A stretch of 64,000 bases of DNA from Chionoecetes opilio (taxonomy: Eukaryota > Arthropoda > Malacostraca > Decapoda > Majidae). The translations under genes and the position numbers were made by a program. The stretch is taken from the NCBI GenBank assembly GCA_016584305.1, contig JACEEZ010006448.1, forward strand, positions 15,001-79,000. The letters run 5' to 3'. The notes under the pieces were generated by a model. The model was not told the origin of the DNA. It made no database searches and saw nothing but the letters and a program-made list of their open reading frames with translations. Below, one piece after another: positions 48,201 to 60,600 of the stretch (positions are counted from its first letter, which is position 1; each line of letters starts with the position of its first letter).

Positions 48201-51200
48201 CTCTCGTACATAGATCATAAGAACATGCTGATGGTGGGTGCTAGAAGCCATCATATCTAGTGAATGATTTGAAAAGCATGGTGAGGAAGCAGGAGATAGA
48301 GATACGATCTCTTAAGTGTGGAGGTGGAGTGAGTGGAGAGGCACATGCGAGGGATGTACTTGGAGGGGTACCTGAGGGTGACGTACCTCGGGCTACTACT
48401 AAAGGAGTGGTCTCTAGTAAGTCACCAAGGAATGGTGAATGGCAGGTGGTTGAGCATGGTGGTACACGCCCAAAGGAGAAAAAGGTAAACAATGACCATG
48501 TTGTGTGCACGAACGCATTTCAGATACTCTCGGGACTGCAAGAGGAAGATACGGCGGTAAGGACGGTAGACGATACATCATCACCCGAAGGTAAAATCTT
48601 GGTTGTTGGTGACAGTCAGGTTAGGCATCTCGACAGCAGGTTCTGTGACAGGGAAGGGATGTGCATGAAGTCGGTGAGTTACCCAGGGAAGGGGATAGGT
48701 TATGTTAGTGATAAGATAGTTGAGTGCATGGCGGGCCAAAGGAAAAAGCCCATCGTCTGCCTGAGTGCTGGGGAAACGATGTTGAGGGTGTAAGAAGTGA
48801 GGCATTGCTACGGCGGTTCAAGGAAGCTGTAGGTAGGGTTAGGGATAGGGGTGGGTTCCCTGTGGTGTGTGGTGTCCTTCCAAAACGCAATGTTGACGAC
48901 TTGTGGTACTCCAGGGCTATTGCTTTGAATTGCCGCCTGGCACTTCATTGCAAAGCCAATGGTTGGGCCTTTGTCAACAGCTGGGACCTCTTTTTCGGGC
49001 ATAACCACCTCTACCGCAGGGACGGGGTGCACTTTTCGAGGAAATGAGTTCAGATCTTGTCTGAATCCCTTGAAAGGGAGGTAGGTGCACTGCAGGCTTT
49101 TTTAAGATAGAGAACCGGGGAGTAGACACTGGCTGGGGTCGGGGTAAAGGAAACTTGCGACACTAGGAGGAGTTTCAGAAGGCAGGGAACTAAAGTGATT
49201 CGTAAGAAGAGAGTAGGTAAGGTAAAGATGGGAGCATACGCTAAGCTGCGCGTGGCATGTGGTGCTCATCTCCGTGGCATTAGCCCTTAGAGCCTGTGGT
49301 GGATGAGAACCCGTTACCCCGGGACACAGGGCTAGTGTGACACCCGGGTTACCACAGTTACCTTCCCCAGGTTACCCCAGGTTCCCATTTATCAACCCCG
49401 AAAGGAAGGAAGAACAGCTGGGTAGGCTGGTCACCGACTTGCCCTGGCCCGGGATCGAACCAGGGCCCGCAGATTCGTAGCCAGGCACGCTAGCCACTGC
49501 ACCACGTGAGAGTGAGGAGGGGTTTAGTTAAAGATAAAGGGAAAATGGACAAAAATAAGAGCGAGCTGCTTGAAGGTCTACTATACAAACTATAGGAGTA
49601 TTTTAAACAAGATAGATTTCCTGAGAGGAATAAATAGTGTAGAGGATTTTGATATAATAGCATTAACAGAAACATGGTTGGATATGTCAGTAAAGGTATT
49701 TGATCCGGAAGTCGAGATAGCTGGGTATAAGTTATTTCACAAGGACAGAGTTGGCAGGCGAGGTGGAGGAGTTGCGCTTTATGCAAGAGATGCATTGCAG
49801 TGTTGTGTTAATAATGTTATAAAAACAGATGACAGCATAGAGTCTATATGGGTAGAGGTTACGGAGGGAACTGAGAAAATGGTTTTTTGGGGGTAGTGTT
49901 AGGCCTCCAAACTTATGTAAAGAGGATTCAGCTCCTATATGGGAAGAAATAAACAAGGCCTGCAGATATAATCGACTATGCGTGGTGGGAGATTTTAATC
50001 TTAGGAATATAGACTGATATTTAATCATAGGTGACAGCGACGCAGATGAATTGTTAAATATAATCCAGGATAACTTCCTAAGTCAAGCAATCAAGGAGCC
50101 TACTAGAGGAGATAATATTCTAGATCTATTGCTGACAAATAGAGACGATTTAGTTACAGATGTGGAGGTCGGTGGAAAGTTAGATAATAGCGACCATTAT
50201 GAGATCAGATTTAGCTTAAAATGGGAAGTTGTAAAATTAAGTGGCAACAAACAAAAAATACCTAATTTCAGAAAGGCCAATTATGCAGGATTAAGAAGAC
50301 ACCTGGAGGTTATTAATAAGAGGTGTGAGATGGAGGGGAAGAAATTTTCCCAGGGTAAGTACAGGGCGATGACAGCTGGAAAGGCCAATTATGAAGGATT
50401 AGGAAGTCACCTGGAGGTAATTAGAGTGGTTAGACATGGAAGTGAGGTCGGGGCTGAGGAGTTAATTAGAGCGGTTAGACATGGAAGTGAGGTCAGGGCG
50501 GAGGAGGTAATTAGAGCGGTTAGACATGGAAGTGAGGTCGGGGCTGAGGAGGATTATAACTTATTTGTAAGGAATATAATTGACGGACAGAAAAAAAATA
50601 TTCCTTATAGGGAAATAAGATCTAGAAAGAGTGATCCAAAATGGATGACCACTAATTTAAAACACAACATTGGAGTAAAAAGAAACATGTATTTAAGGTT
50701 AAAGGCAGGATTGGTGAGCAAAGAACAGTATAATGTGATGGCGAGGACAGTGAAGAAATTAACTCCATCTAAGTAGCTAAGAACAGTTCTTAGCTAGAGT
50801 AGCTAAGAACAATTATGAGATTAAAGTAGCAGGACAGGCGAAAAATTACCCAAAGGGGTTCTATCAGGTATATAAAACCAAGACAAGGGAATTAGTCGGG
50901 CCGTTAAGGTCAGGACAGGGTGAGGTCTTAAATACGGATGAGCATATTTTTTTTTTTTTTTTTTTTACATCTATGTCTATAGTGCGGGCAGGCAGTGAGC
51001 TCCAGGGGTGTGATGGTAGGCCCTGGAGGCTCACTCGAGGGCTGTGATGGTTGGCCCTCGCCCGTAGTGGCGCAGGCAGGATTCTTATAGTGACGCCTGT
51101 AATTCGAGAGAACTGGAACCCAAAATGCCAGGGGTCGCTGGCAGTTTTAATTCACTTTTGATAATAAGTTGGTCTACTGGAAAACAAAATATGGGTTTAT

Positions 51201-54200
51201 TCCACTGCACTTAAAACACATAAGTATATATTAAGAAACGATTTTCTTCTATATGTATATTGTATAGAAGCCTGATTCTGTAAAACATTGTATATAACCA
51301 AATAAAACCCAAGGTTATAGTTGAGGAGGCGAGGTAAATGCTACTCAATGATATTATATAGTCAATAACGAATGTTTAGAAGTTATCTATACCTAGGCAG
51401 TCATATTTTCCTGTTATTATTGTGTATAAATCAGATAGAAAGCCTGGAAGTGCAATGAGTCGACGCGTGAAGTCGTAATGTTTTGATTCAATCTCCCCGC
51501 CACAATCTCCCCGCCCCCACTCCCCCGCCGCAACATTCGCCTCCACAATTATAACCTACATTGTCGCAGCAACAAGCCGATTTCGGCATTCTTTATTCTT
51601 CGTTTTTCCAAGGCATTGCTTATTGTATTTTGACAAGCTTTTTGCCAGACGCAGCAGTACTGTCTTAGAAACAGTGTGAACATCGCCCAAATTTTACATG
51701 CCACAAATATACATGTAAAAAATATATTAAGCTATGCTACTCGAGGCGAGTAATTTGCATTAATTGCTATTATAGAACGTTCCATCGTAATGCATGTCAT
51801 CCATATAATTAGTAGAACTATAGTTTTGGTAATTCAGATGCGGTGCATCAAAGTTTATCGCGAAATTAATTTATAAAAATATTAGTCGCGGAGCCAAAAA
51901 CAGTAGACCAACCTTTGAGTTAAAACTGCCACGACCACTGGCATTTCTCGAGTTTTAGATCATTGGAATTAGAGGCTCATGCCCCCCCTCCTGTGTCCTC
52001 CCATACACTCGCAGTCGAAGGTAGAGTTAATGGACAGGGCCATGTGTGTTTTCTTAGGCCACTCGATGGTTTCAGAAAGATTTTAAGTGATTTATGGGTC
52101 TCACTCGGGATCGAACTCGGGTCTTCGAGCAACAACCACCTCAGACGCTAAAACCCCTCTGCTACCGCCTCCCCTAAACTGCATCTCTTGGGTTTTTACT
52201 TGGCATATCAAAGTTCACAAAAACCTCTTGTGTGAACATTTAAACAGAAAGTCGGCAAAAAAAAATAATGTATTTTCGGCATATTGAAGTTATAACTGCA
52301 TCTCTTTGCTTACACTCGGGATATCCTCAGTCGGGATAAAATTGTGTTTTTGTCCTTTTTGACCCTTTCCGCAGGCTCAGGCTCTTCAATTTATTCCCTT
52401 CCTGCGGGAGACCCCCTTGCGTGATGGAGCTGCCCCATTTCAAAAAGTACTGTATGATGTAATCCCAAAACACGTAAAAAGGGGGCCCAAAAGTAAAGCA
52501 AAGGTCAGGAACCAGGGGTTTTGGCTGTAGCTGCTGAGCCGGTTTTTTAGTTCCAAAGGGTTGTCTTTGGATACGAATTCCGTTTTTTGCGAAATTTAAA
52601 AAAAAAGTTGGTTTCTGCTTAAAAAACAAAACAAGTTGGTGGAGCCGAAAAAATAATCAAGCAAAACATTGCAAACAATATCACAAAGTAGTTAACACAC
52701 ATTTCAGCAAGGGTTATGGTTGGGATTCGTAATCCAAGACGGGGCTTGAACAAAACACGGCCAGCCTCGCGTGGTACCCCACCTTTGCTTTTTCTTTGCC
52801 CTATTTTCGGTTTTTGGGGTTTTCATCAACAGTCTGTATCAAAATGTCAGCTCCTCACGCAAGGGGTTTCCCGCAGGAAGGGAAATTTTAAATGAAAGCC
52901 TGCGGAAAAGGGGGGGAAAGTGCTGGGGGAAGGAGGATGCAGGTGGTCCATGCGGCTATTTGTGCGAGTTTGATATCAAATCCAGACATTCTACCCGTTC
53001 ATTGGTAAATGTAGTTTTTTGCTTTTTTCGAAATGTATTTACTTTTTTTTTTTTTTTTACACCCCTATCAAAGGGGCTGCATAACCGACCATTTAAAAAC
53101 TCGGCAAGGGCAGAGCCCCTATCCGTGCCGAGTTATAAGGGGGTTTTTCGGGGGATGTGTAAAAATCTAAATGATTTTTTTTAAGGTTTTTTAAATGAGG
53201 AGGAACACAGACGATACCGATAGTGAACAGATGTTCAAAGGAACAGAGGGGAAAATCAAAGATATTGTATAACTAGGGAAAGGTGGAAGAGGGTATAGAT
53301 AAATGAAGAAATTTTTAAATTTCCAGGACCAGATGAAGTGTATCCCAGGGGAAAATTTAAAAGGAAGCAAGGAGGTTGATTGAGTCGTTGTGACATTTTA
53401 GGAAATCATTTAAGATAGGCGATTTTCCCATTATTTTGGGGGAAAGGAAATGTTGTTCCCATATTTTTAAAAAGGGAGACAGAGGACTAAAGTCAAATTA
53501 TCGACCCGTAAGTTAAAAGTCAGTGGTAGGTAAAAATTTTTGGAATTTTTATTGCAAAAAAAAATTAAAAGAAGCCTTAGAAAACATAGTTTGATCAATA
53601 ATTCACAAACCCGGATCACCCAAAGGGTAGGTCATGTTCACCAATTTTTTTTGAGTTTTTTTAGGAAAGTTTTTTGAGCGGGGAGAAATGATAAGGATTT
53701 TGTATAATATATCTGGACTTTTGTAAGGCTTTTACAAAGACCCCACGAAGACTTTAAAAAAGTTAAGGTATGGGAAAAGAGGGAAGGGGTTCTTCGTTGG
53801 ATCGAGCTTGGCTAAGTAATAGGGAAAAAAGGGTTACAAAAGGTTTAAATTTTTAATGGGGGTGGGACAAGTGGGTTCCCAAAGGGTTGTTTTTGGGGCC
53901 CTTACTATTTTTGATTTACATCAACGACTTGGATAGTGGGATTAGCAGTGTATCACAAGTTTTCTGATGATCTAAGGTGGTAGGTTATTTTGGGAAAAGT
54001 TGATGTAAACATATTGCAGGGAGACTTAGATAAGCGTAATGGTGGGCAGTCATATGCAGATGGAATTTAATGTTGATAAGTGCAGCGTTATGAATGTTTG
54101 TAGAAGAACCCTGGTAATAGATACACATACGCAATGTATCGCTGAAAAAACAGAAGCTGAAAGAACTTGGAGTGAGGGTGAGCAGACCTCCGACCTAGGA

Positions 54201-54949
54201 AACAATGTATTGAGGCTGAAATAGAGCTAATATAGTGTTAGGAATTCATTAACGCAGAAGTGTTAAAAGTAAAGTGCGGAAGTTAGTCTAAAGCTTTATC
54301 TGGCTCTAGTCAGGGCTCACCTAGACTATGCGGTTCAGTTTTTGGATCTCCATATTACAGGATGGATATCGCCCGTGTTTAGAACATTGCAGAGAGGATG
54401 ACCAATGATACAAGGGATGCGTAACTTTAGTTATGAGGGGAGATTTGAGTTATTAAAGTTAAACTCACTCGCGGAACGCAGATAATGGGTGATCTGATAG
54501 AAGTTTTTGTAAGTGGTAAAGGGAGTTTATAAAGGAGGTATGTAAAGGTCTACGGCTTTTAACCATGTAGAACAAGAGTAATGGATTCCAAGCTGGAAGG
54601 GCGTAGATTTAGAAAGGAAATAGGGAAAAACTGGCTCACAAATAGGTGGTGAATGAATGGAATGGACTCAGTAGACAGGTAGTTAGTCGGAAGTCATTAG
54701 GGAGCTTAAAGAGGGCTGGATAGGTTCATGGATGGGAATGAAAGGTGGGATGTAGGTAGTGTTAGGTGGACAGAACTACCACGTGTAGAGCTCGGCGGCC
54801 TCATTGTAGCTTCCTATTTTCTTATGTTCTTATATCGAAACCCCCCCACCCAAAAAAAAAACATGAAAAAATACATACAAAATACATAAAAAAAATAACA
54901 TGGCAGATGATATTTGTAGGGCCCATCATATCAAAACCAACCAGTATAC

Positions 54950-54985
<36 letters not shown>

Positions 54986-54988
54986 TTT

Positions 54989-55019
<31 letters not shown>

Positions 55020-55048
55020 GTTTTTTTTTTTTTTTTTTTTTTTTTTTT

Positions 55049-55082
<34 letters not shown>

Positions 55083-57591
55083 TATATATTGGTGGGGAAA
55101 GTTTTTTTTTCTTCAAACATTTTACAATTTTGTTTTGCAGGTGGTGGGTGTGACAAGGAGTGTGACATCATGCCTGGCTTCATGCTGTACATCACCACCA
55201 AGCTGCCCAACCCCGCCTACACCCCAGAGGTCTCGCCAAGACGGCCATCATTGCTTCAACTACTGTCACGGGCACGGCCTGGGAGGATCAGCTGTTAGGT
55301 GAGCACTGGCAGCCTCAATGTATACTCTTATAGTAAACAACACAGGGCTGACTACTTTACGTCGCAGCCTCATGTAGCTCTTATATCAACATTATATGAG
55401 CTGACTAACTATACCATAACTTGTATTTTTCCGTCACAGAGATGTTGAATGAAGCACCATTTGATTACACTTACCCTCGTTTTTTCCCGACCTCCTATGC
55501 CCGGATATCGGATTGCCGGTCCAAATCCGAGGTCCGGGGACATATGTCCGAGTCCCTGACAATGCCTGATGATAATTATTTGTAGATCATCGAGAATATT
55601 CGACTTTCGGCTAATTCGACTCAGGTCTCCCCCAATTAGTTTAAATTAGAGAGGGTTTACTGTATTGTTATTTATAACGTCAACAACAAATATCTTGAAG
55701 TAAACAATGGGTAGACCTTTTAAGTACCTCAGAGGAACTAAGTAAAGTTTAAGATAGAGTCATTGTGATAGATTTAGAGCCTATAGAACATTATGATAGA
55801 TTATAGAGCTATAGATAACATTATGATAGATTATAGAGCTATTAGATAACATTGTGATAGAGTATAGAGCTATAATTAACTTGTATAGAGTATAGAGCTA
55901 TAGAGTATAACATTTGTGATAGAGTACATAGAGCTTAGACCCATTGTGATGGTGATGACTGAGAGCCCATTGTGATGAGTGATGACTGAGACGCATTGTG
56001 ATTGAGTGATGACTGAGACGCATTGTTGATGATGCTGACTGAGACGCATTGTGATGATGAATGACTGGAGACGCATTGTGATGAGTGATGACTGAGACGC
56101 ATTGTGATGATGATGACTGAGACTCATTGTGTGAGTGAATGACTGAGACGCATTGTGATGATGATACTGATATGCATTGTGATGAGTGATGACTGAGACG
56201 CATTGTGATGAGTGAAATTGACTGATATGCCTTGTGGGATTGAGTGGATGACTGAGACGCATTGTGATGAGTGATGACTGAGACCGCATTGTGATGATGA
56301 TGACTTCGACGCATTGTGATGAGTGATGAAGAGAACGCATTGTGAGGAGTGATGACTGAGAACGCATTGTGATGATTGATGAACTGAGACGCATTGTGAT
56401 GAGTGGATGAACTTAGCGCATTGTGATGACTGAGAACGTATTGTGATGGTGATGACTGAGACGTATTGTGATGAGTGATGACTGCGACGCATGTTATGAC
56501 TGATGACTGAGACGTATGGTGATGAGTGATGACTGGACGTATTGTGATGAGAGATGACTGAGACGCATTGTGATGGGTGATGACTGAGACGCATTGTGAT
56601 GAGTGATGACTGTAGACGTCATTGGTGATGAGTGATGACGGAGACGTATTGTGATGAGTGATGACTGAGACGCATTGTGATGAGTGATGACTGAGATACG
56701 CATTGTGATGAGTGATGACTGAAACGCTTGTGATTGAGTGAGGAACTGCACAACAGGTCAGTGTTTATCAGGACTGAAGAAAAGTGACCCTGAATTGAAA
56801 TGAGCGTGTGCACTCATTGCGATAGTGATGGACAACAGCGCATGATGAAGGACTGTAGGACAACCTACTGTTCCGCCTCACCTCAGTGCAGTCAGGGATA
56901 CACCATATAACAGCTTGAAGAGTTACAGGATTCTCTCTCTCCTCTCCTCGTCGTCTCTCTCTCTCTCTCTCTCTTCTCCTCTCTCTCTCTTCAGTCATCG
57001 TCCATCTCTCTCTCTCTCTCATCTCTCTCTTCTCCTCTCTCTCTCTCTCTCTCAATTCTCTCCTCTCCTCTCTCTCTCAATTATTAAAGTAATGACTAAT
57101 CTAGCCATGCCTATATCATATTTTGATGTCTTGTAGTCTGTTTTGTCTAATTGTGGTTTTAAAGTAATCGTCCAGACAATTCATCATTCCTGATTTATGC
57201 AATCAAATTTAGCATTAATGAGTTATAATCGCAATATTGTCGTCACTTTTGCATCCATCAGAGCCGTTTTTTATAATCCGCAATCAAAATCGCAAATTCC
57301 CCGAGCTTCCAAACGCCCCTCACGACAAGCAACGATGCGCCACGGCTCGGTTACGTCACCAAAGGAACACGCTGATCCGAGCACGTTAACACAAGAGATA
57401 ATATAGTACTTGAAATTTTGTGTGTTTCTGATAGATTTTTTTTTGCAATATCCACATGCATGCATCCTTTATGGGTGCAGGCAAGCAGTGTGTGCCCTTT
57501 CTATCTCTCTCTCTCTCCTTCATTCTCCTTTCGCCTCTCTCCTCCTCCTCTCATCTCTCCTCTATCTCTCTCTCTCTCTCTCTCTCTCTTC

Positions 57592-57634
<43 letters not shown>

Positions 57635-60600
57635 TCCTTTTCCCTTCTCTCCTTAATTTTTTTTTCTCTTCGTGGAGGATAAGGGGGAGAAGGAAGAGGG
57701 GAAGGAAAAAGGGGGGAGATAGTTGGAAAAAAAAAGGAAGAGAGAGAGAGAGAGAGAAAAGAGAAGGAAGAAGGGAAAAGGGGGAAAGGAAAAGAAGGAG
57801 AGAGAAGGAAGAGGAAAATAAATGGAGGGGGGGGAAAAAACAAAATTCCGCGCGCTTTTTACAAAATCGTGTTTTTACGGAAATAGGCCTGGAAATCAAA
57901 TTTTTTTTGGTGGATTAGCTGTTTTGAATGTACATTCAACATAATTAGGCAACAAAAATGGGTCTGGACGATTACTTTAAGGAATATCTGGAAGTATCAA
58001 AAGTCATTGTGAATTGCTGAAATAGGGACTTCTAATCATTGTAACTGAAAAATGACTCCAGATTCGTGTTCAGCATCCCCAAAACTGCTAGAACTAAATT
58101 TCCAAGCAAATCTAAATTTTTCAAAAAATATGGCAAATTTGCAATATTTTTTGTAAAATAGATTTGCTTGAAATTAAATCCTAGCAGTTTTGGGCATGCT
58201 GATCACGAATCGGGTAATTTTTCCGTTTCAATAATTAGAAGTCCCTATTTCAGCCAATTCACAATGACATGATACGTCCAGATATTCCTTAAAAATCACA
58301 AATTTGACAAAACTTACTACAAGACATAACAATATGATAGGCATTGCTACATTAATCATTACTTCAATACAATGATCAGTATTAATATTTTCAGTATTAG
58401 TAATATTATTATTAATCCCTTTTTGAGCCACCCATGCGATTGTCAAAGTACTTATAAAAACCTAGGAATACTATAGCATCCTGGGGGTTTTTCCCAACAT
58501 TAATCTTTTTTTCCCTCTCTCTCTCAATTACTCAATCAGTGGTATGTAATTGTAGGATGCATCTTATTGTTCCCTTTTTATGCAGTGTGAGAGTGGAGGC
58601 TACTTGTGTTATGCAGTGTGAGAGTGGAGGTTACTTGTGTTATGCAGTGTGAGAGTGGAGGCTACTTGTGTTATGCAGTGTGAGAGTGGAGGCTACTTGT
58701 GTTATGCAGTGTGAGAGTGGAGGCTACTTGTGTTATGCAGTGTGAGAGTGGAGGCTACTTGTGTTATGCAGTGTGAGAGTGGAGGCTACTTGTGTTATGC
58801 AGTGTGAGAGTGGAGGTTACTTGTGTTATGCAGTGTGAGAGTGGAGGTTACTTGTGTTATGCAGTGTGAGAGTGGAGGCTACTTGTGTTATGCAGTGTGA
58901 GAGTTGAGGCTACTTGTGTTATGCAGTGTGAGAGTGGAGGCTACTTGTGTTATGCAGTGTGAGAGTGGAGGCTACTTGTGTTATGCAGTGTGAGAGTGGA
59001 GGATACTTGTGTTATGTTAATGTTATAATAATAATGTTAATGTTACGGCTTTTAACCAGGGTAGAACAAGAAGTAACGGATTCAAGCTGGAAAAACGTAT
59101 ATATATATATAGATTTAGAAAGGAAATAGTGAAAAACTGGTTCACAAATAGGGTGGTGAATGAATGGAATGGTCTCAGTAGACAGGTAGTTAGTGCAGAG
59201 TCATTAGGGAGCTTTAAAGAGGAGCTGGATAGGTTCATGGATGGGGATGAAAGGTGGATATAGGTAGTGTTAGGTGACAGGAACTACCACGTGTAGTAGG
59301 GTACACCGTATAACAAAAAAAAAAAAATTCTCAACTTTGGCATGCCAATTTCCTATGTAAAATGGAATTCTAGACGATTTTATCTGTTTCAATTTTTGCA
59401 TTTGAGCAATTCTTACTATGCAAGATCGCACTTTTATATTGCACCCTTATCGAATAATGCTTAAATGAGTTCGCAGTGTCCGGTTGGTCCTGTTTATTGC
59501 GTCATGCACCAATATGAGTTCCAAATGACTAGCGTGGTAAGCTCTTTCTGATCAGTTGGTTCATCAGGCACTACATCACAGTGTCACAGCCTCTACGTTG
59601 GCCTAGAACGTGTCCATCATGTCCTTCTTAGACCTGAAGCAGGCAGGGCATGGTCTCCCGGTGGTGGGCCCGAGCCCGGATGAACCCGTCTCTGGCCTGC
59701 TGCTCCACCACTGCTGCCGCAGCCTCTGTCACCTGCTTCACGACTCTTTCGGTGCTCTGAGTGTGGATAGAGAACTCCGGAACCTCGTACGGCTTGACCA
59801 GGATCTCCTGGATCTGATCCCCGGACAGTGAACAGGTGAATGCCGGCTCGTGCACCTGGCCAGGCTGCCAGCTGATCAGTTTCTGCAAGCTGGTGGCTGA
59901 CAAGTTCAGCTTGGGTGTGATGCGAGGTCTTACACTGGTGTCTCCATACTCCTCGCCAGCCCTAAGCTTAAAAATCTGGGTCACGGCGAACCTGCGGTCG
60001 TCCTCACTCTGACTCGCCATCAGCGAGAGGAGGACACATTCTGAGTGTGCGAACCATGCTCTTGTCCACACGTAGAAGGTCACAGCTGTTTGGACCTTCT
60101 TAGGCTGCGACCTCATCACTCTGAGCTGCGTGAGGATGTGCTTGGGGCCGTCCTCTAGTCTGTGGTGAACCTTGATGTCGTAGTAGAGTTTGAAGTACAC
60201 CTGCAGGCAGTACTTGACTAGGATTTCCAGGGTATTCAGTTCTTTGCCAGTCAGTCCATGCTTTCTGGTCCACATGTACACGAGCGACTGGGCTGTGGTG
60301 AGCCATCTGGAGTGGGATACCTTGCCACACTTGATCTCCTGCAGCTCGGACGGGAGAACGCCCCGCTTCACAGCCTGGACCAGCTGGTAGGAGACCTGTT
60401 TGGGTCAGTGGACATGTTGACCAGGATATACTCCGGTATCTCCGTGAGATCTTCACCGCCTGGCACTCCTTTGAACTTTGCGTTGTACTGCATCTCATTC
60501 ACGCTGGACAGCAGACTGCACACTGGACCCGTGAAGCCAGTGTCAGATGAGGTAGGCCCGTCGATGCTGGTGATAAGGTGGCGCAGGGGCAACTCGTTTG

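Larger units (their letters stand above)
48170..54833 (+). mobile_element. near full-length CR1/L2-type LINE with later insertions
   Basis: Order: ORF1 with SGNH esterase (48260-49047), AP-endonuclease (49570-50776), RT start (50790-50945), RT (53290-53990), C-terminal region with repeated GRRFRKEI.../NEWN-type end (54000-54770), then the 3' tail GGCCTCATTGTAGCTTCC followed by TTCTTATGTTCTTAT. Two SINEs and a hairpin element interrupt it. The 3' tail is shared with 59042-62395 and 63246-63478. The 5' limit is approximate. It separates dynein exons M and N. Confidence 0.8.

Noticed and set aside
55876..56751. His/Ser-rich minus-strand frames
   Set aside because: Shadow of the 26-bp minisatellite.
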